A stretch of 64,000 nt of DNA from Chloranthus sessilifolius (GCA_021018995.1 CM037588.1:83859765-83923764), one strand, 5' to 3'; numbered from the stretch's first letter, positions 34,787-46,809 are shown. Numbers and translations are program-made. The notes: generated from the letters alone by a model not told the origin.

Positions 34787-35442
34787 TTCTAGAATGGGGC
34801 GGGGATTGCTCGTGCGGTTAGTCCCTTGGTGAATCTCGTGAGAGATCCTCACGAAGAAGCAGTGTTCATGAGTTTCTGGGTCACGTGAGCATTTCTCTGA
34901 AGGTCTGTATCTCACGGCCACTGCGCGACTGCTGCGGACAGGAATACCTGAAGCTCTCTCTTCTGAGTGAGTTGTGCGAAGCTTAACGATTCTTCTTTTG
35001 AGCTGCGTGAGACTGCATGAATGCTTTAGACTGAGCCTTGCGAGGACTTCACGAAGCCTGCTTTTCAATTCTTTCTGGCACCAAACTGCATGAGAATGGC
35101 GCGCAAACTGCACGACCAGTTGTTGTGCTTCCTCCAGAAGACCGCGACAACTGCCGAAGGCATTATCTCTGGCTCAATTGAACCCTACGACATTTGCGCG
35201 AGGCATTCTTCTTGATTTATTTATGCTTGGATGTGCCTGTGCTTCAGCCAACTCTCTGTCTGGGTTCATCCTTCATTCTGCTGAGGTAGTTCTGGGGCAA
35301 CAGTGAGCTTCTTGGCATGGCTAGAGGTTTATTGGTAGCTGCTGCTTATTACCTACAGAACATGCTTAAGACACTTTTATTAAATGATTAAGGGTCTAAC
35401 AGAGATTAAGGGGTGGAAAGTGGTACTTTTTAGGTCTTAACA
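34787..35442 (-). repeat. 5' LTR fragment of the nested Athila element
   Basis: Matches 30641-31299 base for base over most of its length, from TGTTAAGACC to a CGCGAG-rich part. Only the first ~655 bases of the LTR remain; the rest was lost by a rearrangement. Confidence 0.83.
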
Positions 35443-36460
35443 GAAGGCTTCTCAAAACACCTCCCCTCCTCCACACCCCATCTCCCCAAACCCTTCTCAC
35501 ATCATAGCCAATCTCCATGCCTCCCTCCTCAATGACCCCCATCAATCCCCCATATTCCACACCATCCAAACTCCCATTACCCACATGCCCCAGGGCCCCA
35601 TGGCCCAACCTCCCACTACTCATACACCCCAAGGCCAAATGGCCCAATCTCCAACCTCTCACATACTCCAAGGCCCATTGGCCTAAACCCCCTTTTCCCA
35701 CATATCTCAGGGCCCCAAGACCCAATACCCCACCACCCAAACCTACCCAGGGCCCATGGCCCAGACCTATCAAGGCCCGTTGGGCCAAACCCATCAAGGG
35801 CCCATGGCCCAAGCCCACTAAGGGCCCATGTCCCATACCCACCAAGGCCAATTGGGCCCAACCCACTAAGGGCCCATGGCCCATACCCACCAAAGCCCAT
35901 GTCCCAGACCCACCAAGGGCCCATGGCCCAGACCCACCATGACCCATTGGCCCAAACCCATCAAGGGCCCATGGCCCAAACCTACCCAGGGCCCATGGCC
36001 AAGACCTACCCAGGGCCCATGGCCCAAACCTACCAAGGGCTCCTGGCCCAAACCCATCAGTGGCCCATAGCCCAAAATGACTAAGGCTTCATGGCCCAAA
36101 CCCAAACCGCACACCCATACCTTCCACAATACCCCCAACATTTCACCCAACATTCACAGCCAGGCCAAACCTATGCCATACCCCAAATCCAATTTTCCCA
36201 TGGCCCCACACCCCAAGGCCATCTCCAAACCTTCCCCCATACCCAATGGCCCCACCTCTAAACCAAAATCCCATCACCCAACCAACCTTTCCTCACCCCC
36301 AATGGGCTCACCCCACCCCCACTCTTGTCATTCCCGCCCGACCCAGGTAACAACAATAAGAAAATCCTGCCCTCACTGCACATTATGCCTACCAACAGTA
36401 TGAGGAGGACGAGATTAGGAATAGCGGAGCCTACACTGGGGCATTAACCAACCTTAACCC
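35443..36460 (+). pseudogene. N-terminal Gag extension of element B, second part
   Basis: Continues from 28810 after the Athila insertion: Pro/Gln-rich text, the octapeptide repeat at 35740-36080, then PHTHTFHNTPNIS-type sequence in shifted frames and the conserved run towards the Gag core. Several stops and at least one frameshift. Confidence 0.72.
35740..36080 (+). repeat. Octapeptide-coding 24-base repeat, element B
   Basis: About fourteen units of 24 bases, each around GGGCCCATGGCCCA, encoding variants of G-P-M-A-Q-T-H/Y-Q. It is the longest of the three arrays. Confidence 0.9.
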
Positions 36461-37690
36461 TCCTCCAATAATTGCCCACCCCCCCGTGGCCCAGAGTGAA
36501 GTTCAACTAACGGCCGAGAAAGCGGCCCCTTTATCAAAAGAGTTAGAGCAGTTGAAAAATAGTTGGACAAAATATAGAAGCAACTGATGAAAATGGGTGG
36601 TGCCGAAATCCACGCCACGAACTTCATAGATTTGTGCTTGTTCGCTGAGGTCCCCCATCCCCCCAAATTTAAAATGCTAGCCTTTGATAAATATAATGGC
36701 ACAGGCAATCCTATTGCACACTTGAAGTCCTATTGTGGGGACATGTGCTAATACGGAGGGGACGAAAGACTACTAATAAAAGTCTTTTAGAAGAGTCTGA
36801 CCGGGCCAACTTTGAGATGATTCACATTTTTAGAACCATCCATGATGAAAATGTGGAAGGAGCTGACGCACCTCTTTCAAGAACAATATGTCTATAATAT
36901 AGACATTGAGCCGCGTAAGTCAGACATGGCCCATTTGAAACAGAACCAGAATGAGACCTTCAGCTACTACTTGGGACGCTAGAGAGCACTGGCAGCTCAG
37001 GTCAGAAATAGAATACCTGATGATGAGTAGATTGAGATGATCTCAAAGAATACTCTGCCAATGATCTCGGACCTTTTGGTATACCAACAGTAGTCCAGCT
37101 TTTCTGATCTTGTAAGAAATGCTAACCGATGTGAGGATGCCATCAGGGAGGGCCGTCTGAGTAAGAACATGCCAAGTGGACCCGGTGGGGTTAGGAGGTT
37201 TTTAGAGCAAATGAACGATAAGAGAACCGGGGGCGATGTCTAGAACGTAGCCAATACCAGGACCAATAACAATACTACGCCGTTTCAATTTCAGGCAACC
37301 CCACTAGCACCCATTATGCCTGAGCAGATGCAGAGAATAGGGAATGGGCAAGGAATGCATATGACTCTAGAGCAGAGGAGAGCCCGCTACGACCGAGTTT
37401 TCACGTCACTGGGGCAATCATTGAGTGTACTTCTACCTTTGTTAGTGGAAAAGGGATTAGTCACTATCCGTCAACCGCAACCTCCTCCTCACCCGATCCC
37501 AAAGAACTATGACCCGAATACCCACTGTAATTTTCATCAGGGCCCGGGTCACCCAACTGATCGTTTCTTCCCATTAAAGCATGCAATCCAGGATTTGATC
37601 GACGTCGGGAAAATCATTCCCCCTACACCTTCTCAGCATGCTAATATTCACCAAGTGCCACTACCCCCACATGCTACTTGAGGAGTAAGT
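36461..37690 (+). pseudogene. Gag core of element B
   Basis: Capsid and nucleocapsid-like part. The reading contains PPKFKMLAFDKYNGTGNP, QEQYVYNIDIEPRKSDMAHL, VRNRIPDDE and, at 37500-37600, CNFHQGPGHPTDRF where the last Cys of the knuckle is Phe. A one-base deletion near 36560 and many TAG/TAA/TGA stops break it. The TAG at about 36789 after IKVF is at exactly the same codon as in element A. The 37316-37681 part is still open. Confidence 0.85.
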
Positions 37691-38555
37691 CCCAGACCCA
37701 CTATCAGAATGATAGAAGGTGAGGAGTTTGAATTTGACCCATCCGATTATATCAGTGATCGGGAGAGTTATGTAGCACAATTGCCAAGAAACATGGAAGA
37801 GAGGCACATAGGGGTAATTGAACCCCTAAATTTGTTAGAATATTTCCCCAACCCAACCTCACAAATTGAACCGTTGGATCTAAGGGCATACTTTCCATTC
37901 ACCACACCCGTCAATTATGTAAATATCAGTGCATACCAACCATACACCACCACCTCCATCAATTACCCAATAAGCCAATAGGCCCCCAATCCTACGCCCA
38001 CACCCTCCAGTTATCAATGGCCCGTGCCCACCCCATTTTCCCTAGTTCAACTATCGGTAAACTCCACCGCTCCCATCAATTACCCAATAAGCCATCAGGC
38101 CCCCAATCCCACACCCACACCCGTCATTTATCAATGGCCTGCGCCCATCCCATCACCCCAAGTTCCGCCTGTGAACTCCACCACCCCAATCAATTACCTA
38201 ACGGCCCATCAGACTCCCATCTCTCGCCAATGCCCACCAGCTATGAATGGCCTACTTTTACCTCCTTCCCTCTAATACCACCACCCTTATTTGGCCCAAA
38301 TTTTCCCCCTAACCCACTACCACTGAAATAAATTAGCAGTTGCCCACACTTCCTGAACCGATAGTGCAAGTGCCTTCAGTACCGGCAGTCATACCTTTCC
38401 AGCTCTCGGGACCAACCTATGATCCTCATCAGGTCCCGCTAAGCTATGAGCAAATAGATGCCAATGCCGGCGGTAGCAACCAAGAGGGGACAGTGGAATT
38501 TGTCACGCAGTCTGGGAGGATATCAAAGCAATCAGAAGCACCGATAGCAGCATAA
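37691..38555 (+). pseudogene. Gag-protease linker of element B
   Basis: Acidic start (EFEFDPSDYISDRESYV), then a Pro-rich linker with repeated INYPISHQAPNP and YQWPAP words, and the conserved QLSGPTYDPHQVPLSYEQID near 38400-38460. Stops near 37679 and 37981 and a frame change near 38330. Confidence 0.75.
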
Positions 38556-38579
38556 GCCCAACCAGAGGGGAAGAAGGAT

Positions 38580-39985
38580 AGCGCAGTAAACCCCTTTGAA
38601 AAAATGAGTTGGGAACATATACTTGAGACTCAATTAAGAAGAATGCCCACCCATATCACTGTGTGGGATCTGTTAATGACGTCCCCACTTCATTTCCAAG
38701 CATTGATATGGGCATTGAAAAATGCACCTGTGTCACTCCAAGTTAACCCCGATGAAGTCTGGCAGATAATTGGGCAAGTGATGGCTCTGAATGCCATTTC
38801 ATACTCTGATGCTGACTTGTCGAAAGGAGGTAGCCACTCGAAGTCTCTGAATATAACGGTCGAGTCTAGAAACATAGTAATCTCCTTGGTTCTAATTGAT
38901 AATGGGTCCGCATTGAATATATGCCCATTAAGAACCGCCACCAAGATCGGGGTCGATCCATGCATGTTAAGGACCATGAGAACCAGTGCTAGAGGTTGTG
39001 ACAATACCAGGAGAGAAATAATGGGAGAAGTTGATCTTGAGCTGTTGATCAGGCCAATGACCTTCTCCATCTTGTTTCAAGTAATAGATATCAAATCCTC
39101 TTTTAATCTATTGTTGGGGCACCCGTGACTGAACGAGGTCGAAGCCATACCTTCCACTTTACACCAGAAACTCAAATTTGTATCTGGGCATAAGATCATC
39201 ATGATCATCGGTGAGGGGCACAGTGAAAAGGAAAAGGCCGCCAATAGCATTAAAAAACCCAATATGTTGGATGCACCGCACACCGTTGAGGACGTCGACC
39301 TCCATAATTTTGAATACGAGGTGTCAGCGATACTCCCAGAGCCCATTGAGGGCATCACGCCTAAAACAGGAGGCGGTATGGTAGCGACAGCGGCTATGCT
39401 CCAAAAGTGGGGCTATCAGAAAGGCCGAGGGCTCGGGCCTAGATTACAAGGCAGAAGAGAGCTAGTTGTTGCTAAGGGACAGAAGGTCAGATTTGGGCTG
39501 GGATACAAGCCCACAAAGGAAGAGGTTCGAGAGGCCAAAGAGAAAGCCAAGGTTGTCGCAACAGCAAGAGCTAGAGGGATCAACATAGAAGAGAAACCTC
39601 GCCCTAGGCCGCACATAAGGGAATCCTTCGTCAACGCAGGGGTCGTAACGATCGATCGAAATTGAGTAACCCATTTGACCCCACACAAACCCACAACCCC
39701 AATACATCCCACCAATCCCCAAATCTCCCTTCCCAGCCTGGAAATAGATTTGGCTGCGTTGTCCCTCTTTGAGGAACGACGACCAGTACCTGAACAAATA
39801 CCCCCTGTGGTAAATCACCGCAAAACGGTATTGACATTTGAGGACATCATCTCAGACGAAATGGGGGTCAACATGATGGAGGTTCACTCCAATGAGCACT
39901 ATCAGTCAGCACCCTCCATCCCAACAGGTAAAGGAGAGGCCCCTCAGGTACGCAATTGGGTATCTTTACCCTAAACCCTAGAAGT
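38580..39985 (+). pseudogene. Protease with G-patch of element B
   Basis: Homolog of 6370-7664; the start codon is GTA instead of ATG at 38586. Active-site loop VLIDNGSALNICP near 38900, second block SSFNLLLGHP followed by a TGA where Trp is expected, G-patch KWGYQKGRGLGPRLQGRREL at about 39405-39465, and a Lys/Glu-rich tail. A TGA follows DRN near 39663. The conserved C-terminal block FEDIISDEMGVNMME is present. Confidence 0.87.
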
Positions 39986-40280
39986 GGGGAGTGGCCTAAC
40001 ATTTGGCACCCGTTTCCTAAAAAATACAACCTATAAAAAGTGAGATAAGCCCTTAGCTGGGAATACCTTGTATATATAGCAACCCGCTTTACCAAGGGTC
40101 CATCTCCGAAGAAAACAAAAATCTCAAAAACATGGAAAAAATATAAAATCTCAAAAACATGGAAAAAATACAAAATCCCAAAAATATAGTTATTTAAAAT
40201 TCTAGAAAAAGTCCCACAAAAGGATGTCTTAATCGAAATACCCATCCCACGTAAAATCGACCCCTTCCATATAGAAATAT
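39986..40280 (+). other. Possible intron between protease and RT, element B
   Basis: Stop-rich, A-rich stretch with repeated AAAATCTCAAAAACATGG words. AAAAGTGAGATAAG at 40036-40049 resembles a donor site and is conserved in A. The acceptor is not identified; candidates are the AG pairs around 40095-40110 and later. Confidence 0.42.
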
Positions 40281-41430
40281 AAGAAGAGGTAGGTGTTACG
40301 AGTTTGGATGAGATTAGTCCTTTGGAGGAGCTCCCCAATGAGCTACTTGACCGGTTTGTCAAATTTGAGCATGGCCCTACCCCCATTGTGGAGAAATTGA
40401 GGACGTTAATCTAGGGACTGAGGAGATTCCCCGAATTACCAAAATCGGAATGTTGCTATCTCCCAAAGAAAGGAAAAGCATGATTGACTTCCTTCGATCA
40501 TACCAACACATTTTTACCTGGTCCTACAAGGACATGTCGGGTCTGGACACTGATTTGGTTGAGCATGAGTTGCCTCTCTACCCTGATATGAAGTCGGTTA
40601 AATAGAAGCTGAGATGTCACTGACTCGAGTAGATTTTGAAAGTCAAAGATGAGGTCATCAAGCAGTATGATGCAGGGTTTCTCATGGTATCTAAATACCT
40701 GTAGTGGCTAGTCAATATCGTGCCTATACCCAAGAAAGATTGAAAGGTCCGCATGTGCATCGATTTCTATAATTTGAACAGAGTGAGCCCAAAAGATGAT
40801 TTTGCATTACCACACATCGACATCTTGGTCAATAACACTGCTAAGCACGAGATGCTATCTTGCATGGATGGATTTTTGGAATACAATTAGATACAGATGA
40901 CAGAGGCTGATCATGAGATGACAGCATTCATTACCCCCTGGGGAACCTTTTGCTATCGAGTCATGCCGTTTGGGCTGAAGAATGTCGGTGCAACGCACCA
41001 GAGAGCTATGACTACGCTATTCCATGACATGATGCACTGAGAGATTGAGGTGTATGTTGACGATATGATAGCCAAGACACTGGAGTGAAGCGACCATCTG
41101 GTAAACCTTCAGAAGCTATTTGGGAGGCTGAGACAGTACAGGTTATGTCTAAATTCATAGAAGTGCGCTTTTGGTGCTATGTTCAAAAAATTGTTAAGAT
41201 TCATCGTCAGCAGGAGAGGGATCGAGGTCGACCTAGTCAAAGTCAAAGCCATCACTGAAATGCCGCCACCATCTACCAAGAAAGAAGTTAGAGGGTTCTT
41301 AGGCAGAATAAAATATATCAGTCGATTCATTACGCAACTAACTCCAATCTGCACCCCGATCTTCAAACTACTAAGGAAGAGCTCGCCCGTTGAATGGAAT
41401 GATGATTGTCAGTCAGCGTTTAATAAAATT
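40281..41430 (+). pseudogene. Reverse transcriptase of element B
   Basis: Linker SPLEELPNELLDRFVKFEHG, palm block VRMCIDFYNLNRVSPKDDF, VMPFGLKNVGATHQRAM, active site VYVDDMIA, then FIVSRRGIEVDLVKVKAITE. At least eight in-frame stops, most explicable as CAG/CGA/TGG to TAG/TGA. Frame phase is largely kept from 41179 onwards. Confidence 0.9.
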
Positions 41431-42430
41431 AAAAGCTACCTCCTTAACCCGCCTGTGTTGGTACCACTCGAGCCAGGGAGACCACTCTTGATGTATCTTT
41501 CCATGACAGAAGTTTCGATGGGATGTGTCTTAGGTCAGCATGACGAGATAGGAAGAAGAGAGCAGACCATCTACTATCTAAGTAAGAAATTTACTGATTA
41601 TGAGATGCACAATTCTCATCTGGAGAAAGGGTGTCTGGCTCTTGTTTGGACTACTCAGACGCTCCGCCATTACTTGCAATCTCAAGCTATTCTACTTTTG
41701 GCCTGCATGGACCAGGTAAAATACTTGTTCGAAAAGCCAGCTCTCACTGGGGCGGACTGCCCAATGGCAGTTATTATTGTCTGAGTTTGACAACATGGAC
41801 GTCACTCATAAGTCGATCAAAGGGCAGGCACTCACTGATCATCTTGCCGATAATCCTTTGCCAAGTTATGAACCTTTGAGAACTGAGTTCCCCGATGAGG
41901 ACATCCTTTTGATAACGGAAGATGATACTGAAGAAGCAGAAGAATTATGGGGTAATGCACTTTGACGGGGCAGCAAATGCCGAGGGTCAGGGAGTTGGTG
42001 CCATTTTGAGTTTGCCGAAAAGTTCCCACGTACTCGTCTCTATCAAGCTCAACTTCCCTTGCACAAACAACATGGCTGAATATGAACCTTGTGTCGCTGG
42101 TCTGCAGGTGGCTCTCAATCTGAATATAACTCACCTCCGAGTGCTTGGTGATTTGCAGTTAATCATATGCCAGATGAACAGTGACTGGAAGATGAAAGAC
42201 GAGAATTGATCCCATACCATAAGCACCTTGAGGACCTGATAGCTTGCTTCCAAGATGTGACATTCTCATATGTCCCCCGGATAAGGAATCATTTTGCTGA
42301 TGCACTAGCGACTTTGGCATCAATGATAGAAATCTCGTATGATGCTGAGATGAAGCAGATCATGATCGAGCAGAGGAATGAGCCGACCTTTTGCCTCCAG
42401 ATTGAGGAACCTATAAAACCTAATGATGAG
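41431..42430 (+). pseudogene. RNase H and second RNase H of element B
   Basis: First domain: PGRPLLMYLSMTEVSMGCVL, TIYYLSKKFTDYE. After a frameshift near 41775 and another near 41945, the second domain: MHFDGAANAEGQGVGAIL, with NNMAEYEPCVAGL keeping the Glu that element A has lost. The tail LGDLQLIICQMNSDW and the acidic linker to integrase follow. The double RNase H supports the Tat assignment. Confidence 0.88.
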
Positions 42431-43592
42431 CCACCTTGGTTCCCTAAGGGTACGTCCAAGACGGACCAACGAATCATTCAACATCTAGCGGCAGGCTACG
42501 TCATTTGTGGAGATTGCCTTTACAAACGATCGTATAATAACATCTTACTCAGGTGCCTTACAGAAAGTGAAGCAACCAATATCATGAAAGAGATCCACAA
42601 GGGAGTATGCGAAGTCCATGTCAGCGGTCGCATGCTTGCTAAGAAAATTCTGTGGCAGGGATACTTTCGGACCACTATGGAATCAGATTGCTGCAAACAT
42701 GTTCAGAAATGCTACAAGTGTCAGGAACACTCCAGTTTGATACACGCTCCTGCCATTGATCTACACTGCATGACCACTCCTTGGCCATTTGCTACCTTGG
42801 GTCTTGATGTCATCAGAATGTTTAATCTGAAAGCATCAAATGGACTTCGGTTCATCCTCGTCGTCATTCAATACTTTACCAAGTGGGTAATATTGTGTGT
42901 CGATTTGGAGTACCCAAAGATATCATCACAGACAATGGTACCAATTTTGCGAATAAGTGCATCCGAGCCTCTTGCGAGCAATACAAAATCAAGCACCATC
43001 GCTCGTCACCTTATCGGCCTCAAACTAATGAAGCCGTGGAAGCTGCGAACAAGATGGTCATCTGCATCCTAGAGAAAATGGCCATCACCTATCGAGATTG
43101 GAGTGAAATGCTACCATTTGCCTTATGGGCCTACAGAAATTTAATCCATACTACTACAAGGGCAACCCCATTCACCCTTGTGTATGGAACTAAGGCCGTA
43201 CTACCAGTTGAGGTTGAAGTACCCTCACTCCGAATCCTTATGGAATCAGGCTTACCTAAAGCAAAAATAGAAAGATCTCACTTCGAACAATTGAACTTAT
43301 TGGACGAGAAGAGACTCCTAGCCTTGTGTCACACTCAAGTATACCAAGGCGAATCGCACACGCTTTTAATAAGCATGTCTGTGGTCGAGATCTGAAGGTA
43401 GGAGACACTGTACTGAAGAAGTTCTTCCCATCCCTCCATGTCAATCCCAGAGGCAAGTTCAAGCCAAACTAGCAAGGACCTTATGTCGTCCGAGAAGTAC
43501 TACCAAGATACACCATCCGCCTCACCACCATGGACGGAGATCATCTTCCTCAGCCCATCAATGCTAGATACGTCCAACGATTTTACTCTTAG
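42431..43592 (+). pseudogene. Integrase of element B
   Basis: HHCC region (EIHKGVCEVH, CCKHVQKCYKCQE), catalytic D in LGLDVIRM, a deletion of about 58 bases at 42889 that shifts the frame, then D in IITDNGTNF, E in EAVEAANK and the YRDWSEMLPFALWAYR block. A second frame change near 43360 precedes the C-terminal domain (GKFKPN, stop, GPYVVREVL). The stop at 43590 matches that of A. Confidence 0.9.
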
Positions 43593-44976
43593 TCTATCAC
43601 AATAAGGTAAGTATTGGTGAAACAGATATGTGACTGCTTAAGAACCACCCAAAAGAGGCCATCATTCCAAACACAGTAGCCAGAAAGCATCCCTAAAAAT
43701 GATGATATCCCTTGCTATCCCATTTGGGCCTGGGCCTTTCTTTTAATAACCCCCTTCCCCAAAAAACTGTGTGTACATATATAAAAAAAGGGGAAGTAAA
43801 GTTACTATCAAAATAAAAACAAATCGGAAAAGCAAAATCCCAAAAAGAGATTGCCTGAAATGAAAAAAAAAAACAAAAAACAAAAAACAAATAGAAGAAT
43901 CACGGGGCATGTATAGTAAAACCCCCAAGGAAGGAAGTATGTCGAGAAAACTAAAGCCGTATTAAGGAAACCCTTTTAGCCCAGCATACCTTCAAAATCC
44001 TAACCTAACCCATGGCCAAGCTACACCCTGAAGAAAGCCCTCTTTTAGGTTCACAAGCAGTCATAATATCTGTTAAGTCAACACGAGCTGAGTTGTGAGA
44101 CGACACCCCCATCTAGTCGGCTATGACAGAATCGACGTCTATGTCGTGGCTTTCGAAAAAAATGAAAAAATGAAAAAAAATAATAAGATAAAATAAAAAT
44201 ACAAGCTCAAAGCAAGATAGACATGGTGAAAACCTGAAAGGGTGCTACGGGTAAAAATAGCGAGTTTGTGCGGACCAGGTGAAAACACGAATGGGCGCTT
44301 GGGATAAGAGAGCTAAACCCATGGACGCGGTGAAAACCTAAAAGGGCGCCACGGGTAAAAAAAGAGATAAATAGAAAGAAAAAAAGAAAAAAGAAGAAGG
44401 GTTTGAAGTGATTGATTAATGTTTAAGGAGCCCTCTTGGTTACTCTCTTCGATACCCTTTTTCGACTAGGCCGCTCATGCTAGTTCGAATCGGGTCTCGA
44501 CCAGAATTTTCTTTGTGAAACTGCTTTGTCAAATGTATGACCCAAGGTAAGGAGAAAGGTTTGACTCAATCCAAAGGGATTGACGTTCCAGTCTTAATAA
44601 AGATATTAAAACTCACCCAAGATCCGACTACTTAAGAGGGGTTGGACCATGCTCAAAAGAGGACCCAGGGTGTTTCACAAGGTGATTAAGGCACCGCACA
44701 AAATATATATATATATGCATAAAACAAAAAGAACAAAAAGTCTATATAGATGTATATAATAAACTACCTTTCATTTACAAAATGCAACGCTTACACCACT
44801 TCCCAAAAAAAATAGCCGGTATGGCTACTAGCGTGCTTTCCTTTTTACAAATAAACGAAAAACAACAAAAACATGAAGAAAATATGTATACCAAAAAAGT
44901 GTGTATCTGTAAAGGGGTTTTATGCCCCTTTTCTGTGTATCTGATCTGTGCAAAAAGTTCTGTATGCAAGAAGGAG
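43593..44976. other. 3' spacer of element B between integrase and antisense gene
   Basis: No coding region seen. A-rich runs, the three-unit GGTGAAAACC repeat at 44222-44360 and a short AT run near 44704. Counterpart of 1172-2604. Confidence 0.7.
44222..44360 (+). repeat. Three imperfect GGTGAAAACC/GGGCGC units, element B
   Basis: Same three units as 1821-1961 of element A: GGTGAAAACCTGAAAGGG, AGGTGAAAACACGAATGGG and CGGTGAAAACCTAAAAGGG, each followed by a short GC-rich box. Confidence 0.78.
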
Positions 44977-46475
44977 TTAGCGGCCCAGCTTGCGCTTCAA
45001 TGCGCTAATCTCAGCATGAAGGTCATCTTCTCGGACATTCCGCTCAGTCAGCAAGCGGCCATGCAGGCTCTTATACCTCTTCCGAGAAGAGTCGGCGGCC
45101 CCAAAAGCGATACTCAGTGATCCCTTCAAACGGAGGATCTCCCTCTCTGCTGTTTCTGCTCTAACCTTTTCATGGGCCAAAAGTTTTTGCAGGACCCTCT
45201 TCTCATCCACCAGTAGCTTGATGCGGGCTAGGAGTGTCGTCTCTTTCTTTGGCCAGGGGCCTCCAGTGTCAATGATCTCTGATGAATCTGGACCGTCAGC
45301 AGCAGGTTGCTCAGTCAACAGCAAAGCCTTGTACTTAGGAGAAGCCTGAACCGAATCTCCCTGCTCGGTATCACACATCAGCATTGACTGATGTGTTTCC
45401 CAAAGAGCAGCAATCCGATCTATGTCTTCAGAGGACCCCCTAGAAAAGATCAAATCACATAAAAGGAGTCTGGCCTCACAAGGCACCTGCTAAGGGTAGC
45501 TGAACTGATGCAACACTCAGAATGGAAAGTAAAAGGTGCTGCCAGTCAATCCTAGGAGGGTGATGCCCTCATGGTCTCTGGAGAAAACTACGGGGAAGGT
45601 CCGGTCCAACCAAGGAAGCCTCCATGTTAGCTCGGCATCGGTCAACCAAAGTTTCAGAGCTGACATATCGCCCTGTGGAAGTAAATGGCACCTACTCAGA
45701 AAGCATTGAGCCGCCTCACCTCGAGCAATATAAAAGCGGGCACAGGCCCCAAGATAGCGAGGTACTCACCCAACCAGACCTGAAGCAACAAGTGGCACCC
45801 CCGAAGGCCCTCCACCTTGCCCAAAGCAAATGAATCAAGGCCTCGATACAGCTCAACGAGCACCAAATGCATCATGGATCGGCCTGCCTCCAGCTCTATC
45901 AAAATGTCACAAATTGCCAACGAGAAGCTCTCCCCCCTAGTAAAGAAGAGGATTTCAGAGATGAGACTGAGTCCTAGAGCTTTCATGTTGAAAATATTCC
46001 TAACTGGCAATCTTCGGAGACTTTCGTCATTGAAAAGTTCTTTGAGGAATTTTAGCGAACACCTTGTGCGCCCGCCAATAAGACTTTTCTCATACTTGAG
46101 TTTCTTCAAACCGAGAGTAAGGTGAACGGATTTGGCATAGCCCGGCCGAGGCGTGACTCTTGCATGGCCCCTGTGAAGCTTCAGGTCAGACAGATTGGAT
46201 AGCTCCTCAAGGGTTGGGGTTAGCTCCCACTTCCCAAAATGGAATACATGGGAATTCACATCCCAAAATGAAGCGGCAGTGAAAAGGTTTTCCTACCGTG
46301 GAGGAACCTCTAGAAAGGAAGAAATGCGAGATTGCCCAAGGCACTCCAAGTCTGCGAGCTCACTCTCATTCAAGCTCCCTAACCAGGTTGTTAGAAGTTT
46401 GGACCCCAAGCCCAAGGAAGGGGGTAAATTGGCTCCAGGCCCTCCACATAAGGGAGGGTTAGAATGCTGGTCCAT
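44977..46475 (-). pseudogene. DUF7745-like gene antisense to element B
   Basis: Likely starts at ATG 46475 (MDQHSNPPLCGGPG). The core has VFHFGKWELTPTLEELSNL, PRPGYAKSVHLTLGLKK, RGESFSLAICDILIELE and LLLQVWLGEYLAIL, then after a frame break near 45690 ALKLWLTDAELTWRLPW and VLHQF, and from about 45230 a Lys/Glu/Arg-rich tail (RIKLLVDEKRVLQKLLAHEK), probably coiled coil. This order fits DUF7745 plant proteins, function unknown. Stops near 46295, 45510 and 45480 mark it as a pseudogene. Upstream lie a TATA box and four dyads (46610-46809). The same gene is at 1-1171, so it is a fixed part of the family. Confidence 0.75.
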
Positions 46476-46609
46476 GAACGTACAAATATCTTCTAAGAAG
46501 ACAAAAATTGATGTATGGTGATGGACCTGCCTTGGAAAAGTAAGAATAAAAAGAACAGGTCAAAAGGGCCGAGTCAAATAAAAAGAAGTGATTTTTGGAC
46601 TAACTCGGG

Positions 46610-46809
46610 TATATAAGGACCCACTACTCCCCAGGTTAAACAGGGCGCAACTATTAGTTGCGCAGTATTTTTCTCCCCCAGGTTGAGCCTGGCACAACTA
46701 ATAGTTATGCCAACACATTTTGGTCCCCATTTATGCCTGGCACAACTAATAGTTGCGCCAGTACATATTTTTTAGGATTTCAACCTGGCGCAACTAATAG
46801 TTGTGCCAC
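46610..46809 (-). promoter_or_regulatory. Candidate promoter of the antisense DUF7745-like gene
   Basis: On the minus strand four dyads come first: 46784-46809, 46737-46761, 46688-46712 and the perfect 19-base palindrome 46645-46663. Then a TATA motif (TTATATAC, plus-strand TATATA at 46610-46615), then 135 bases of leader to the ATG at 46475. The dyads are the same type as in the LTR U3 regions. Promoter activity is inferred. Confidence 0.6.

Larger units (their letters stand above)
28811..35442 (-). mobile_element. Athila-type retrotransposon, deleted, nested in gag of B
   Basis: Reading on the minus strand it starts TGTTAAGACC at 35442 and ends CCAACA at 28811, with GAAGG on both sides. 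The uninterrupted sequence of element A at the same place (near 10725) confirms the insertion. It has a partial 5' LTR (34787-35442), foreign LTR pieces (33650-34786), a 3' internal region with a small frame, and a full 3' LTR (28811-31299). The gag-pol part is absent. Confidence 0.87.
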
